7,101 bases of DNA from JALZAA01 sp046724435 (GCA_046724435.1 JBKOWN010000026.1:1-7101), one strand, 5' to 3'; positions 1 through 6,254 are shown, counted from the stretch's first letter. The notes: generated by a model from the letters alone, not told the origin. Numbers and translations: made by a program.

Positions 1-43
1 CTCCAGCACGAGGCAAGGTTACGAACGGCTCGTCGCTGATCCC

Positions 44-49
44 TAGGCT
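44..49 (+). promoter_or_regulatory. Putative -10 element of the LLM oxidoreductase gene
   Basis: TAGGCT fits the actinobacterial TANNNT -10 consensus and ends 8 bases before the GTG at 58. No clear -35 element and no convincing Shine-Dalgarno sequence are visible, so the transcript may be leaderless or nearly so. This is a short degenerate motif, so confidence is moderate to low. Confidence 0.4.
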
Positions 50-57
50 GGGCGGTC

Positions 58-1047
58 GTGCGGATCGGCTTTGCCCTGCCCCAGTACGACTACTCCGTGC
101 CCGGGGAGTCGCCGCTGCGCTGGGAGACCATCCTCGAGCACGGGCGGCGGGCGGAGGCGCTCGGGTTCGACTCGCTATGGCTCTCTGACCATCTCTTCCT
201 CGACCTCGTCAAGTACGGCGGGACCGACGAGCGTCAGGGCGCGTTCGAGCCCGTCGTCACGCTGGCCGCGCTCGCTCGCACCGTGACCCGTCCCCGGCTC
301 GGCACCCTGGTGGCGTGCGAGGCGCTGCGGCCGGCGTCGGTGCTCGCCAAGGCGCTCGCCACGCTCGACCGCGTCTGCGACGGCCGGCTCGACGTGGGTC
401 TCGGTGCCGGCTGGTACGCGCCGGAGTACGAGGCCGTCGGACTGGCGTTCCCGCCCCCGGGCGAGCGCCTCGCCCGCCTGGCGGAGGCGGTCGACGTCGT
501 GCGCGGCCTGCTCGGCGGAGGGCCACTCACGTTCGACGGCCGGTACCACCGCGCCGCGGGCGCGGTGAACCGACCGCCGGCGGTGCAGCAGCCGCGTCCG
601 CCGGTGTTCGTCGGCGGCAAGGGCGACCGGCTCATCCAGCTCGCAGTCGAGCACGCCGACGGCTGGAACACCTGCTGGGTGTGGACGCCCGACGCCTACC
701 GCGATCGTCTCGACGTGGTCGAACGATCGTGCGACAAGGTCGGGCGTGATCCCGCGACGGTGTGGCGGACGCTGGGCCTGTATGCACTCGCCGGCGAGGA
801 CCGCACGGACCTCGCGCGCCGCTTCGCGCGCATGCGCGAGGTCATGCCCGGAGGCGTCGTCAACGGCACGCTCGACGAATGGCGGGTCGGCCGCCTAGTC
901 GGAACCGTCGACGATCTGCGCGCCCAGCGCGACGGGTGGGAGGCGCTCGGCGTCGAGACCCTCATCGTGGGGGCCGGACCGCTGCCGTTCTCGGTCACCT
1001 CCCTCGACGACCTCGAGCTGCTCGCCCACGCACTCCTTTCCTCCTGA
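58..1047 (+). CDS. LLM-class F420-dependent oxidoreductase
   Basis: A 329-residue member of the bacterial luciferase-like monooxygenase family, probably a cytoplasmic TIM-barrel enzyme using reduced coenzyme F420 (or FMN). The substrate is unknown. Visible family signs are the N-terminal barrel strand RIGFALPQ, the SDHLF motif at residues 43-47, the GLGAGWYAPEYEA segment at 114-126 (the strand-loop typical of F420-dependent members), and a C-terminal FVGGKGDRLIQLAVEHADGWN-type segment near 184-204 that usually contacts the cofactor phosphate. Length is normal for the family. The GTG start is chosen because the reading frame begins with the conserved first strand and lies 8 bases after a TANNNT -10 match; no ribosome binding site is seen. 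It stands alone on the plus strand; tatA downstream appears to have its own promoter. Nothing links it functionally to its neighbours. The family call is firm; cofactor and reaction are inferred. Confidence 0.9.
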   Translation: MRIGFALPQYDYSVPGESPLRWETILEHGRRAEALGFDSLWLSDHLFLDLVKYGGTDERQGAFEPVVTLAALARTVTRPRLGTLVACEALRPASVLAKALATLDRVCDGRLDVGLGAGWYAPEYEAVGLAFPPPGERLARLAEAVDVVRGLLGGGPLTFDGRYHRAAGAVNRPPAVQQPRPPVFVGGKGDRLIQLAVEHADGWNTCWVWTPDAYRDRLDVVERSCDKVGRDPATVWRTLGLYALAGEDRTDLARRFARMREVMPGGVVNGTLDEWRVGRLVGTVDDLRAQRDGWEALGVETLIVGAGPLPFSVTSLDDLELLAHALLSS

Positions 1048-1095
1048 GCACAAGGCCGGGGGCTGCGTGATGGTCGTCCGCCGACACAAAGGGGT

Positions 1096-1128
1096 TAACC
1101 TCTGTTCGAAGTCCCGATTCGGAAAGGG
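1096..1128 (+). promoter_or_regulatory. tatA promoter -10 and ribosome binding site
   Basis: TAACCT at 1096-1101 fits the TANNNT -10 consensus. A GAAAGGG Shine-Dalgarno-like stretch at 1122-1128 sits 8 bases before the tatA ATG. Transcription would start near 1108, giving a leader of about 29 bases. A good -35 element was not seen. The 89-base gap after the upstream gene contains no obvious terminator hairpin. Confidence 0.45.
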
Positions 1129-1136
1129 CACGTCGC

Positions 1137-1322
1137 ATGAACCTGGGCCCGACCGAGCTGATCATCATCCTCGTGATCGTCCTGGTCCTCTTCGGCAGCA
1201 CACGGCTCCCGAAGCTCGCCCGCTCGATGGGCCAAGCTTCGAAGGAGTTCAAGAAGGGCATCAACGAGGGCGACAAGTCCGCCGACGAGGAAAAGCCGGA
1301 GAAGAAGGAAGACTCGGCCTAA
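1137..1322 (+). CDS. tatA: Twin-arginine translocase subunit TatA/TatE family
   Basis: A 61-residue small membrane protein of the Sec-independent (Tat) export system, in which many TatA copies assemble to let folded proteins cross the cytoplasmic membrane with TatC. The sequence has the classic layout: short N-terminus with Pro5 and Glu7, one hydrophobic membrane helix at residues 8-19, the FG hinge at 19-20, an amphipathic helix with LPKLARSMG and the FKKG element at about 23-41, and a charged Lys/Glu tail from 44. The short tail favours TatA over TatB, although the acidic residue at position 7 is a feature also found in TatB proteins. It has its own -10 and ribosome binding site. Its position directly before sigE is noteworthy because in mycobacteria the tatB gene lies in the sigE-rseA-htrA cluster. 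Confidence 0.93.
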   Translation: MNLGPTELIIILVIVLVLFGSTRLPKLARSMGQASKEFKKGINEGDKSADEEKPEKKEDSA

Positions 1323-1348
1323 CTCGCCCCGGCGAGCCACCTCTCCGC

Positions 1349-1369
1349 CCCGGCCTCCTCGAAGCCGGG
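1349..1369 (+). repeat. Small inverted repeat after tatA
   Basis: CCCGGC at 1349-1354 and GCCGGG at 1364-1369 form a perfect 6-bp stem with a 9-base loop. It lies 27 bases after the tatA stop and its right arm runs into the putative sigE -35 element. It could be a weak tatA terminator or a chance feature of GC-rich DNA; no T-tract follows. Confidence 0.3.
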
Positions 1370-1394
1370 AACCACGCACCCGCCCGACGTCGTT
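1367..1394 (+). promoter_or_regulatory. Putative SigE-type (ECF) promoter of sigE
   Basis: GGGAAC at 1367-1372, 18 bases, then CGTT at 1391-1394 match the ECF group -35/-10 pattern known for actinobacterial SigE and SigH-like factors (GGAAC and CGTT). The ATG at 1402 comes exactly 7 bases after CGTT, the normal distance to a transcription start, so the mRNA is predicted to be leaderless. This implies autoregulation of the operon. The motif is seen in the sequence; its use by this sigma factor is inferred. Confidence 0.6.
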
Positions 1395-1401
1395 CTTTGT
1401 G

Positions 1402-1911
1402 ATGGCCGGCGGGGTCCCGACCTGGGAGGAAGTCGCCCGTGATCACGGGCGATTTCTCTACAACGTCGCCTACCGCCTGGCCGGCAACGACAGCGACGCA
1501 CAGGACCTCGTGCAAGAAGCGCTGCTGAGGGTCCGCAAGGGCCTCGAGCGCTACGAGCCGGGATCCCTCGAAGGTTGGTTGGCCCGGATCGTGACGAACG
1601 TGTTCCTCGACGAAGTACGGCGCCGGCGGCGGCGTCCCGCCGACTCGTTCCCTGAGGACCCGGACTGGGTCATCCCGCCCGCGCCCGCCGCCGACGAGGT
1701 CTCCACCGGCTTCTCCGACGAGGTGCAGGCGGCGCTGGCGGCCCTCCCGGAGGAGTTCCGCTCCGCCGTCGTTCTCTGTGACGTCGCCGACCTGCCGTAC
1801 GAGGAGATCGCCGAGTCGCTCGGCGTCCCGGTCGGCACCGTCCGCTCGCGGATCCATCGCGGTCGCCGGCTGCTGCGCGACGCGCTCGTCAGCACAGGAG
1901 AGACGGCATGA
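1402..1911 (+). CDS. sigE: ECF RNA polymerase sigma factor, SigE-like
   Basis: An extracytoplasmic-function sigma factor of about 169 residues that would direct RNA polymerase to envelope-stress promoters. Numbering from the alternative GTG at 1399, region 2 spans about 14-78 and includes the core-binding segment DAQDLVQEALLRV (33-45) and the -10-recognition segment GWLARIVTNVFLDEVRRR (59-76). A Pro/Asp-rich linker follows (about 80-104), then region 4 at 106-162 with the helix-turn-helix YEEIAESLGVPVGTVRSRIH (134-153). The PEEFRSAVVLCD and GTVRSRIHRGR segments closely resemble mycobacterial SigE. There is no ribosome binding site; ATG 1402 is preferred over GTG 1399 because it lies 7 bases after the putative -10, as expected for a leaderless message. 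The stop overlaps the start of the anti-sigma gene (ATGA), so the two are translationally coupled. Family certain; SigE orthology likely from context. Confidence 0.92.
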   Translation: MAGGVPTWEEVARDHGRFLYNVAYRLAGNDSDAQDLVQEALLRVRKGLERYEPGSLEGWLARIVTNVFLDEVRRRRRRPADSFPEDPDWVIPPAPAADEVSTGFSDEVQAALAALPEEFRSAVVLCDVADLPYEEIAESLGVPVGTVRSRIHRGRRLLRDALVSTGETA

Positions 1912-2354
1912 ACGCGCGCCCCGCTCCCGACGATCGTCTCTCCGCCTACCTCGACGGGGAGCTCGACCCTGCCGAGCGCGAGACGGTCGACAGCTACCTG
2001 GCCGAGTCATCGGAATGGCGCTCCGAACGCGACGAGGTGGCGTTCGCACGCGACGCGTTGCGCGGCCTGCCGGTGCACGAGGCGCGGCCCGGGTTCTGGG
2101 AGGACATGCTCTCCCCCGAAATGGCGAAGGCTCGCGCCCGGCGCAGATCGCGCGTCCCGCGCGTAGCTGCCGCCGCGACTGCAGCGGTCGCGGTGGCCGC
2201 GGTCGTGGTCGCGTCGCTGGTCATCCCGCCCTCGAATCGCGTGACGCCCCGCGTTCCCGCACTCGCCGACTCGCATGCGGTGCGCACGTCGGTCTCGGAC
2301 GAGCCGGTCAGCCGGCTGGCGACACTCAGCATGATCACTCCGTTCCGGAAATGA
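1908..2354 (+). CDS. rseA: Membrane-anchored anti-sigma factor, RseA-like, lacking zinc ligands
   Basis: A 148-residue protein predicted to hold SigE inactive at the membrane. The N-terminal domain has the LSAYLDGELDPAERETV signature (11-27) of zf-HC2/ZAS anti-sigma domains, but the metal motif HxxxCxxC is replaced by Tyr30-xxx-Ser34-xx-Trp37, so zinc binding by this motif is lost. A single hydrophobic helix at about residues 86-106 follows a basic stretch (RARRRSR), placing the N-terminus in the cytosol and about 42 C-terminal residues outside. It is preceded by AGGAG at 1896-1900, 7 bases before the ATG, and overlaps sigE by 4 bases; its own stop overlaps the RseB-like start by 4 bases. Such factors are usually released by regulated proteolysis; HtrA encoded nearby is a candidate protease, which is inference. 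Function as SigE anti-sigma factor rests on the domain signature and operon position. Confidence 0.88.
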   Translation: MNARPAPDDRLSAYLDGELDPAERETVDSYLAESSEWRSERDEVAFARDALRGLPVHEARPGFWEDMLSPEMAKARARRRSRVPRVAAAATAAVAVAAVVVASLVIPPSNRVTPRVPALADSHAVRTSVSDEPVSRLATLSMITPFRK

Positions 2355-3391
2355 GCATCCGTTCGCCCCGCGCGCTGATCGTCGGAGCGACCGTCGCCGC
2401 GCTCGCCGGCGTCGCGCCGCTCGTGCTGGCGCCGGAGCAGGCGGCGTCGTCGCAGACGGGGCCGGGCGTGCAGCTGCTCGACGACGCCCGCCGGGCCGCC
2501 AGGGAGCAGGACTTCTCGGGGGTCCTCGAAGTGACGTGGTCCGATTCGACCGGTGAGCACAGCAGCGACGTCTTCGTTCGCAGCTCCAACGGCGTGCTCG
2601 CCCTGGGTGAGCAGCCGCGCGTGATCGTGGATGGCGCCCGTAGCTTCGTGCTGGGGCCCCACGGGTGGCTGGCGGTCTGGAGCCGGCAAACCAAGCCAGA
2701 CGTGCCTCCGGCGTCGGACAAGTGGGAGCTCTCCGTCCGCGACGGTCCGACCGTGGCCGGCCGCCCGACCCGCGAGGTCGATGCCACCGATCGTCACCAC
2801 GGCAAGATCCGCGAGCGCCTCTACCTCGACGAATCGACGAGCTTGCTGCTGCGGCGGGAGCAACTCGACGCCCGCGGGCGCAGCGTGCGCGCAGTGGGCT
2901 TCACGAGCATCAGCGGGCCCCCGGGGACGTTCATCGGCGCGCTCCCCGCCGGAGCACCCCACCCGCCGGCCCACAGCACGAACCGTCAGCCGCGCGTGCT
3001 GCACGACGTGGCGGCGCCGTTCCGTGCCCCCGGCGGCGCCGGCGACCGGTTCCGGCTGGTGGGCCGGTACGACGAGGCCCACGACACGCTCCACCTCTTC
3101 TATAGCGACGGGCTCTACAGCGTGTCGGTCTTCGAGCAGAAGGGCGACCTCGACCCCACCGGTCTCCCCGCGGGCGCCGAGCCCCGAACCGTCGACGGAC
3201 GCGACGTCCGCCAGTACCGCACGCCGGGCGGAGTGGTCATGGTGTGGCAGTCGGGTGACGTCGTCTATACGACCGCGTCCGACGCCCCCGTCGACCAGAT
3301 CGACCAGATCGTCGCCGACTTTGGCCCGTCGCCCTCGGCCAACGCCCTCGACCGGGTCACCAACTTCGTCCTCGGCCCCTTCTCCTGGTGA
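2351..3391 (+). CDS. rseB: Exported MucB/RseB-like sigma-factor regulatory protein
   Basis: A 346-residue protein resembling MucB/RseB, which in proteobacteria binds the outer part of RseA and shields it from proteolysis until stress signals arrive. A hydrophobic segment at residues 8-27 marks a signal peptide or uncleaved anchor; there is no lipobox cysteine. A larger N-terminal domain (about 38-200, starting LLDDARRAAREQDFSGVL) fits the LolA/LppX-like fold of RseB. After a Pro-rich linker (about 198-216) the C-terminal domain (233-325) carries YSDGLYSVSVFEQ at 251-263, the most characteristic RseB_C segment. The ATG start lies in an ATGA overlap with the anti-sigma gene, so this is the third gene of one coupled operon. 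The protein presumably works outside the membrane on the RseA-like C-terminus. Family call is good from motif and context; ligand is unknown. Confidence 0.82.
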   Translation: MSIRSPRALIVGATVAALAGVAPLVLAPEQAASSQTGPGVQLLDDARRAAREQDFSGVLEVTWSDSTGEHSSDVFVRSSNGVLALGEQPRVIVDGARSFVLGPHGWLAVWSRQTKPDVPPASDKWELSVRDGPTVAGRPTREVDATDRHHGKIRERLYLDESTSLLLRREQLDARGRSVRAVGFTSISGPPGTFIGALPAGAPHPPAHSTNRQPRVLHDVAAPFRAPGGAGDRFRLVGRYDEAHDTLHLFYSDGLYSVSVFEQKGDLDPTGLPAGAEPRTVDGRDVRQYRTPGGVVMVWQSGDVVYTTASDAPVDQIDQIVADFGPSPSANALDRVTNFVLGPFSW

Positions 3392-3396
3392 CCGCG

Positions 3397-3457
3397 CCGG
3401 CCGGCACGCCGGACTGGTGCGCCCGGGCCGGCACCGCTGCTCCGGCGTGTCGGTCGG
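3397..3457 (+). terminator. Long GC-rich hairpin after rseB, likely operon terminator
   Basis: Bases 3397-3413 pair with 3441-3457 in a 17-bp stem with no mismatch in RNA: 15 Watson-Crick pairs and two G-U pairs (3400 with 3454, 3404 with 3450). Inside the loop GGTGC (3416-3420) pairs with GCACC (3431-3435) to make a second stem. It begins 6 bases after the rseB stop. In the minus-strand RNA the two wobble positions become A-C mismatches, so the structure favours plus-strand transcripts, although it also lies just beyond the end of the WhiB gene. No U-tract follows, as is common in high-GC actinobacteria. Confidence 0.65.
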
Positions 3458-3478
3458 AGCGGTCGCGAAGTCCCGAGC

Positions 3479-3775
3479 TCAGGACGAAGAAGGAGTGCGG
3501 AGCTCGTGGCGGCGGCGGCGGAGGATGCGGCGCCGTTCGCGCTCGGAGGCACCGCCCCAGACGCCGTGGTCGATCCGGTAGGTGAGGGCGTACTCGAGGC
3601 ACGGTTCCTTGACGGGGCAGTCGGCGCAGACCTTGCGGGCCTGCTCGACGCCGACGCCGTCGGAGGGGAAGAAATCGGTGGGCGCCCGGCCTCGGCACCT
3701 GGCCTCGAGCATCCACTGATGCTCCTGGTCGTCGGCGGGGGGCGACTGGGGGAGGTCGAAATCCATAGGGCTCAT
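3479..3775 (-). CDS. WhiB-family (Wbl) iron-sulfur transcriptional regulator
   Basis: A Wbl protein of about 98 residues, predicted to bind a redox- and NO-sensitive [4Fe-4S] cluster and to act with the principal sigma factor on transcription. Counting from ATG 3775, the four cluster cysteines are Cys27, Cys50, Cys53 and Cys59 in the order C-x22-C-x2-C-x5-C. The GVWGG turn lies at 71-75, followed by a basic DNA-contact tail (ERERRRILRRRR). ATGs at 3799 and 3766 are also in frame. ATG 3775 is preferred because it lies 7 bases after CGTT of a putative SigE-type promoter, implying a leaderless message; if so the ATG at 3799 would lie inside the promoter and not be transcribed. It is convergent with the sigE operon and divergent from htrA. 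The family is certain; which Wbl class it belongs to is not resolved. Confidence 0.92.
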   Translation of the reverse strand: MSPMDFDLPQSPPADDQEHQWMLEARCRGRAPTDFFPSDGVGVEQARKVCADCPVKEPCLEYALTYRIDHGVWGGASERERRRILRRRRHELRTPSSS

Positions 3776-3786
3776 CGTTTCAAACG
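3776..3786. repeat. Inverted repeat over the WhiB-gene -10 region
   Basis: CGTTT and AAACG flank a single central base, giving a perfect 5-bp-arm inverted repeat. It covers the putative -10 CGTT and reaches the base before ATG 3775, a typical place for an operator. It is short enough to be chance. Confidence 0.3.
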
Positions 3787-3809
3787 GCAGGGGGCGCATT
3801 CCGGTTCCC
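3783..3809 (-). promoter_or_regulatory. Putative SigE-type (ECF) promoter of the WhiB gene
   Basis: Read on the minus strand, GGGAAC (3809-3804), 17 bases, CGTT (3786-3783), then 7 bases to ATG 3775. The arrangement copies the putative sigE promoter, including the 7-base step from CGTT to the start codon, with spacing shorter by one base. The motif is seen directly; recognition by the local sigma factor is inferred. Confidence 0.55.
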
Positions 3810-3865
3810 GGAAAGCGCAGGCATCATGCGGGGGCGGAGATGAGAGCAACATGACAACGGTTTCA

Positions 3866-3892
3866 GGAACCTTCTACGGATCCGGCGGCGTT
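3866..3892 (+). promoter_or_regulatory. Putative SigE-type (ECF) promoter of htrA
   Basis: GGAAC at 3866-3870, 18 bases, CGTT at 3889-3892, the same spacing as at sigE. A transcription start near 3900 would give htrA a leader of about 35 bases containing a short reading frame and the htrA ribosome binding site. Control of an HtrA protease gene by an envelope-stress sigma factor is well known in other bacteria, which supports the call. Confidence 0.6.
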
Positions 3893-3902
3893 TGAGATTG
3901 CG

Positions 3903-3934
3903 ATGCACGACCCCCCTGGTTTGGAGACAGACTG

Positions 3935-3935
<1 letters not shown>
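3903..3935 (+). CDS. Possible 10-codon leader peptide upstream of htrA
   Basis: An ATG three bases after the predicted transcription start opens a 10-codon frame (MHDPPGLETD) whose TGA overlaps the htrA ATG (TGATG). The arrangement would allow translational coupling, and the Pro-Pro-Gly at codons 4-6 is a known ribosome-pausing motif. There is no Shine-Dalgarno sequence, so it would need near-leaderless initiation. With so short a frame, chance is a serious alternative. Confidence 0.25.
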
Positions 3936-5137
<1,202 letters not shown>

Positions 5138-5155
5138 CCGTTCGGAAAAGACCGG

Positions 5156-5161
5156 TACCCT
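5156..5161 (+). promoter_or_regulatory. Putative -10 element of the 91-aa protein gene
   Basis: TACCCT fits TANNNT and ends 9 bases before the ATG at 5171, in a 33-base gap after htrA with no Shine-Dalgarno sequence. A leaderless or nearly leaderless transcript is likely. No good -35 element is visible, and read-through from htrA is also possible. Confidence 0.4.
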
Positions 5162-5170
5162 GGTTGTCGC

Positions 5171-5446
5171 ATGAGTATTGAAGGGGAAGAGCTCGAGCAG
5201 CTCCCGCCGCAGGGGCACGTCAAGGTCGTGTACCTGGGCGCGGTGGCGCCCCACTGGGAGGTGCACGGCGTGTTCGGCGACGGGCGACTCATCGACGAGT
5301 TCCGTCAGCGCGCCTTGGCCCGGCTCCAGCTGCTCCCGCCGCACGATCCGCAGTTCCGCAGAAACCGCGAGCGCGTCGCACGCGACGCCGAGCGTGAGCG
5401 CCTGATCCTCGAGTGGGACCTCGGCTACGAGGAGAGCGACAACTAG
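5171..5446 (+). CDS. Hypothetical protein, 91 residues, highly charged
   Basis: I do not recognise this protein. It is small, soluble-looking and without a signal peptide or membrane segment. The first half (KVVYLGAVAPHWEVHGVFGD, residues 17-36) looks like a short beta structure with two aromatic residues. The second half (about 38-84) is rich in Arg, Glu and Leu and probably helical, ending in an acidic tail. Codon usage matches the neighbours (strong G/C third positions), which supports real coding. The ATG is placed 9 bases after a TANNNT -10 match; no ribosome binding site is present. Its TAG stop is directly followed by the stop codon of phoU on the other strand, with no base between. 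It lies 33 bases after htrA, but whether it is functionally tied to htrA or to phosphate control cannot be told. Confidence 0.75.
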   Translation: MSIEGEELEQLPPQGHVKVVYLGAVAPHWEVHGVFGDGRLIDEFRQRALARLQLLPPHDPQFRRNRERVARDAERERLILEWDLGYEESDN

Positions 5447-6151
5447 CTAGTCGATCGACTCCTCCCGACGCACCGGGTGCTCGCCGGTCACCATGAAGCC
5501 GACCCGCTCGCCGATCGTGACGGCGTGGTCGGCGATGCGCTCGTAGTGGCGACCGACCAGCGCGAGCTGCACGGCGGTCAGCACGTTGCCCTCGTCGTCG
5601 GACCCGCTGCCGGCGAGGATGTACCGGAACAGGCTCTTGGTCAGGTCGTCCATCGTGTCGTCCATGTCGGAGAGAGCAGCCGCCGCCGACGGGTCGGAGT
5701 CCGCGAAGGCGTCGAGAGCCACCCGGGTCTGGGTGCCGGCCTGCTCACCCATTCGCTGGATGATCCCTCGCAGCTTCGGGTCGAGGCTGTGCGGGTACAG
5801 GCGGCGGGTCGTCTTGGCCACGTTCACCATGAGGTCCGCCGACCGTTCGAGCTCGTGCACGATGCGGAGGACGGAGACGACCGTCCGCAGGTCGCTGGCC
5901 ATCGGCTGCTGGCGGGCGAGAAGCTGGTAGCAGCTGTCCTCGATCGAGTGGGTCAGCTGGTCGATGTCGTCGTCGTTCTCGATGACCTGCTCGGCCGCGG
6001 TCAGATCGGCGTCGAGGAACGCCTGGGTGCCGGCGGCGATCGCCTCGGTCGTGAGAGCGGCAAGCCGGATCACGTCGATCCGTAACTCGTCGAGCGCATC
6101 CTGGAAGCTCTTGCGGGCCTCGTTCGCCGTCTCGGTCACGGCTTTCATCAT
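5447..6151 (-). CDS. phoU: Phosphate signalling complex protein PhoU
   Basis: A 234-residue cytosolic helical protein that links the PstSCAB phosphate transporter to the PhoR/PhoP-type two-component system and dampens phosphate uptake and signalling. Two PhoU repeats are visible, each with its E-x3-D metal-binding signature: ERSAD (102-106, followed by LMVNVAK) and ERIAD (204-208, followed by HAVTIGERV). The QQPMASDLRTVVSVLRIVHELER stretch that leads into the first signature is typical. The frame stays open upstream to 6301, but that extension does not look like PhoU and crosses the intergenic repeat region, so the ATG at 6151 is chosen; it has a weak GGCGGA at 6163-6158. The gene is divergent from pstS rather than at the end of a pst operon, and convergent with the 91-aa gene. 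Confidence 0.93.
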   Translation of the reverse strand: MMKAVTETANEARKSFQDALDELRIDVIRLAALTTEAIAAGTQAFLDADLTAAEQVIENDDDIDQLTHSIEDSCYQLLARQQPMASDLRTVVSVLRIVHELERSADLMVNVAKTTRRLYPHSLDPKLRGIIQRMGEQAGTQTRVALDAFADSDPSAAAALSDMDDTMDDLTKSLFRYILAGSGSDDEGNVLTAVQLALVGRHYERIADHAVTIGERVGFMVTGEHPVRREESID

Positions 6152-6181
6152 TCCATTCCGCCGGATATGCCTCACTCGCGG

Positions 6182-6201
6182 ACGATCGACCTTCGGATCG
6201 T
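6182..6201. repeat. Short inverted repeat in the phoU leader
   Basis: ACGATC at 6182-6187 and GATCGT at 6196-6201 form a perfect 6-bp stem with an 8-base loop, about 30 bases upstream of the phoU start. Its right arm overlaps the start of repeat copy A. It may be a leader hairpin or an operator half, or chance. Confidence 0.25.
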
Positions 6202-6253
6202 TTGGGCAGTGTTCACGATCCGGCCACGTCGAGGCCATTGTCGCGCCAGCACC
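6196..6253 (+). repeat. Direct repeat copy A in the phoU-pstS intergenic region
   Basis: This 58-base stretch matches the stretch at 6313-6370 at 42 of 58 positions without gaps, 117 bases apart. It contains an array of 11-base units and probably arose by duplication of a promoter/operator segment. With a small indel, similarity may extend to a TAGC sequence at 6263 here and at 6377 in the other copy. Confidence 0.8.
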
Positions 6254-6254
6254 C
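6200..6254 (+). promoter_or_regulatory. Putative PHO box array A (five 11-base units)
   Basis: Five head-to-tail 11-base units start at 6200, 6211, 6222, 6233 and 6244: GTTTGGGCAGT, GTTCACGATCC, GGCCACGTCGA, GGCCATTGTCG, CGCCAGCACCC. Their first 5-6 bases follow a G-(T/G)-(T/C)-C-A-C pattern. PhoB/PhoP-family regulators bind direct repeats with 11-base period, and the Streptomyces PHO box unit begins GTTCACC, which unit 2 nearly matches. The array ends 46 bases from the phoU start side and lies upstream of pstS. Confidence 0.6.

Noticed and set aside
1778..2350. Upstream extension of the rseB reading frame to 1778
   Set aside because: It runs out of frame through the end of sigE and all of rseA, has arginine/serine-rich shadow composition, and the ATG at 2351 has the ATGA overlap and begins a proper signal-like segment.
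1994..3094. Long minus-strand frame of 366 codons opposite rseA and rseB
   Set aside because: High-GC third positions of the real genes open this frame; its composition is His/Arg/Ala-rich without any recognisable motif, and the plus-strand genes are well supported.
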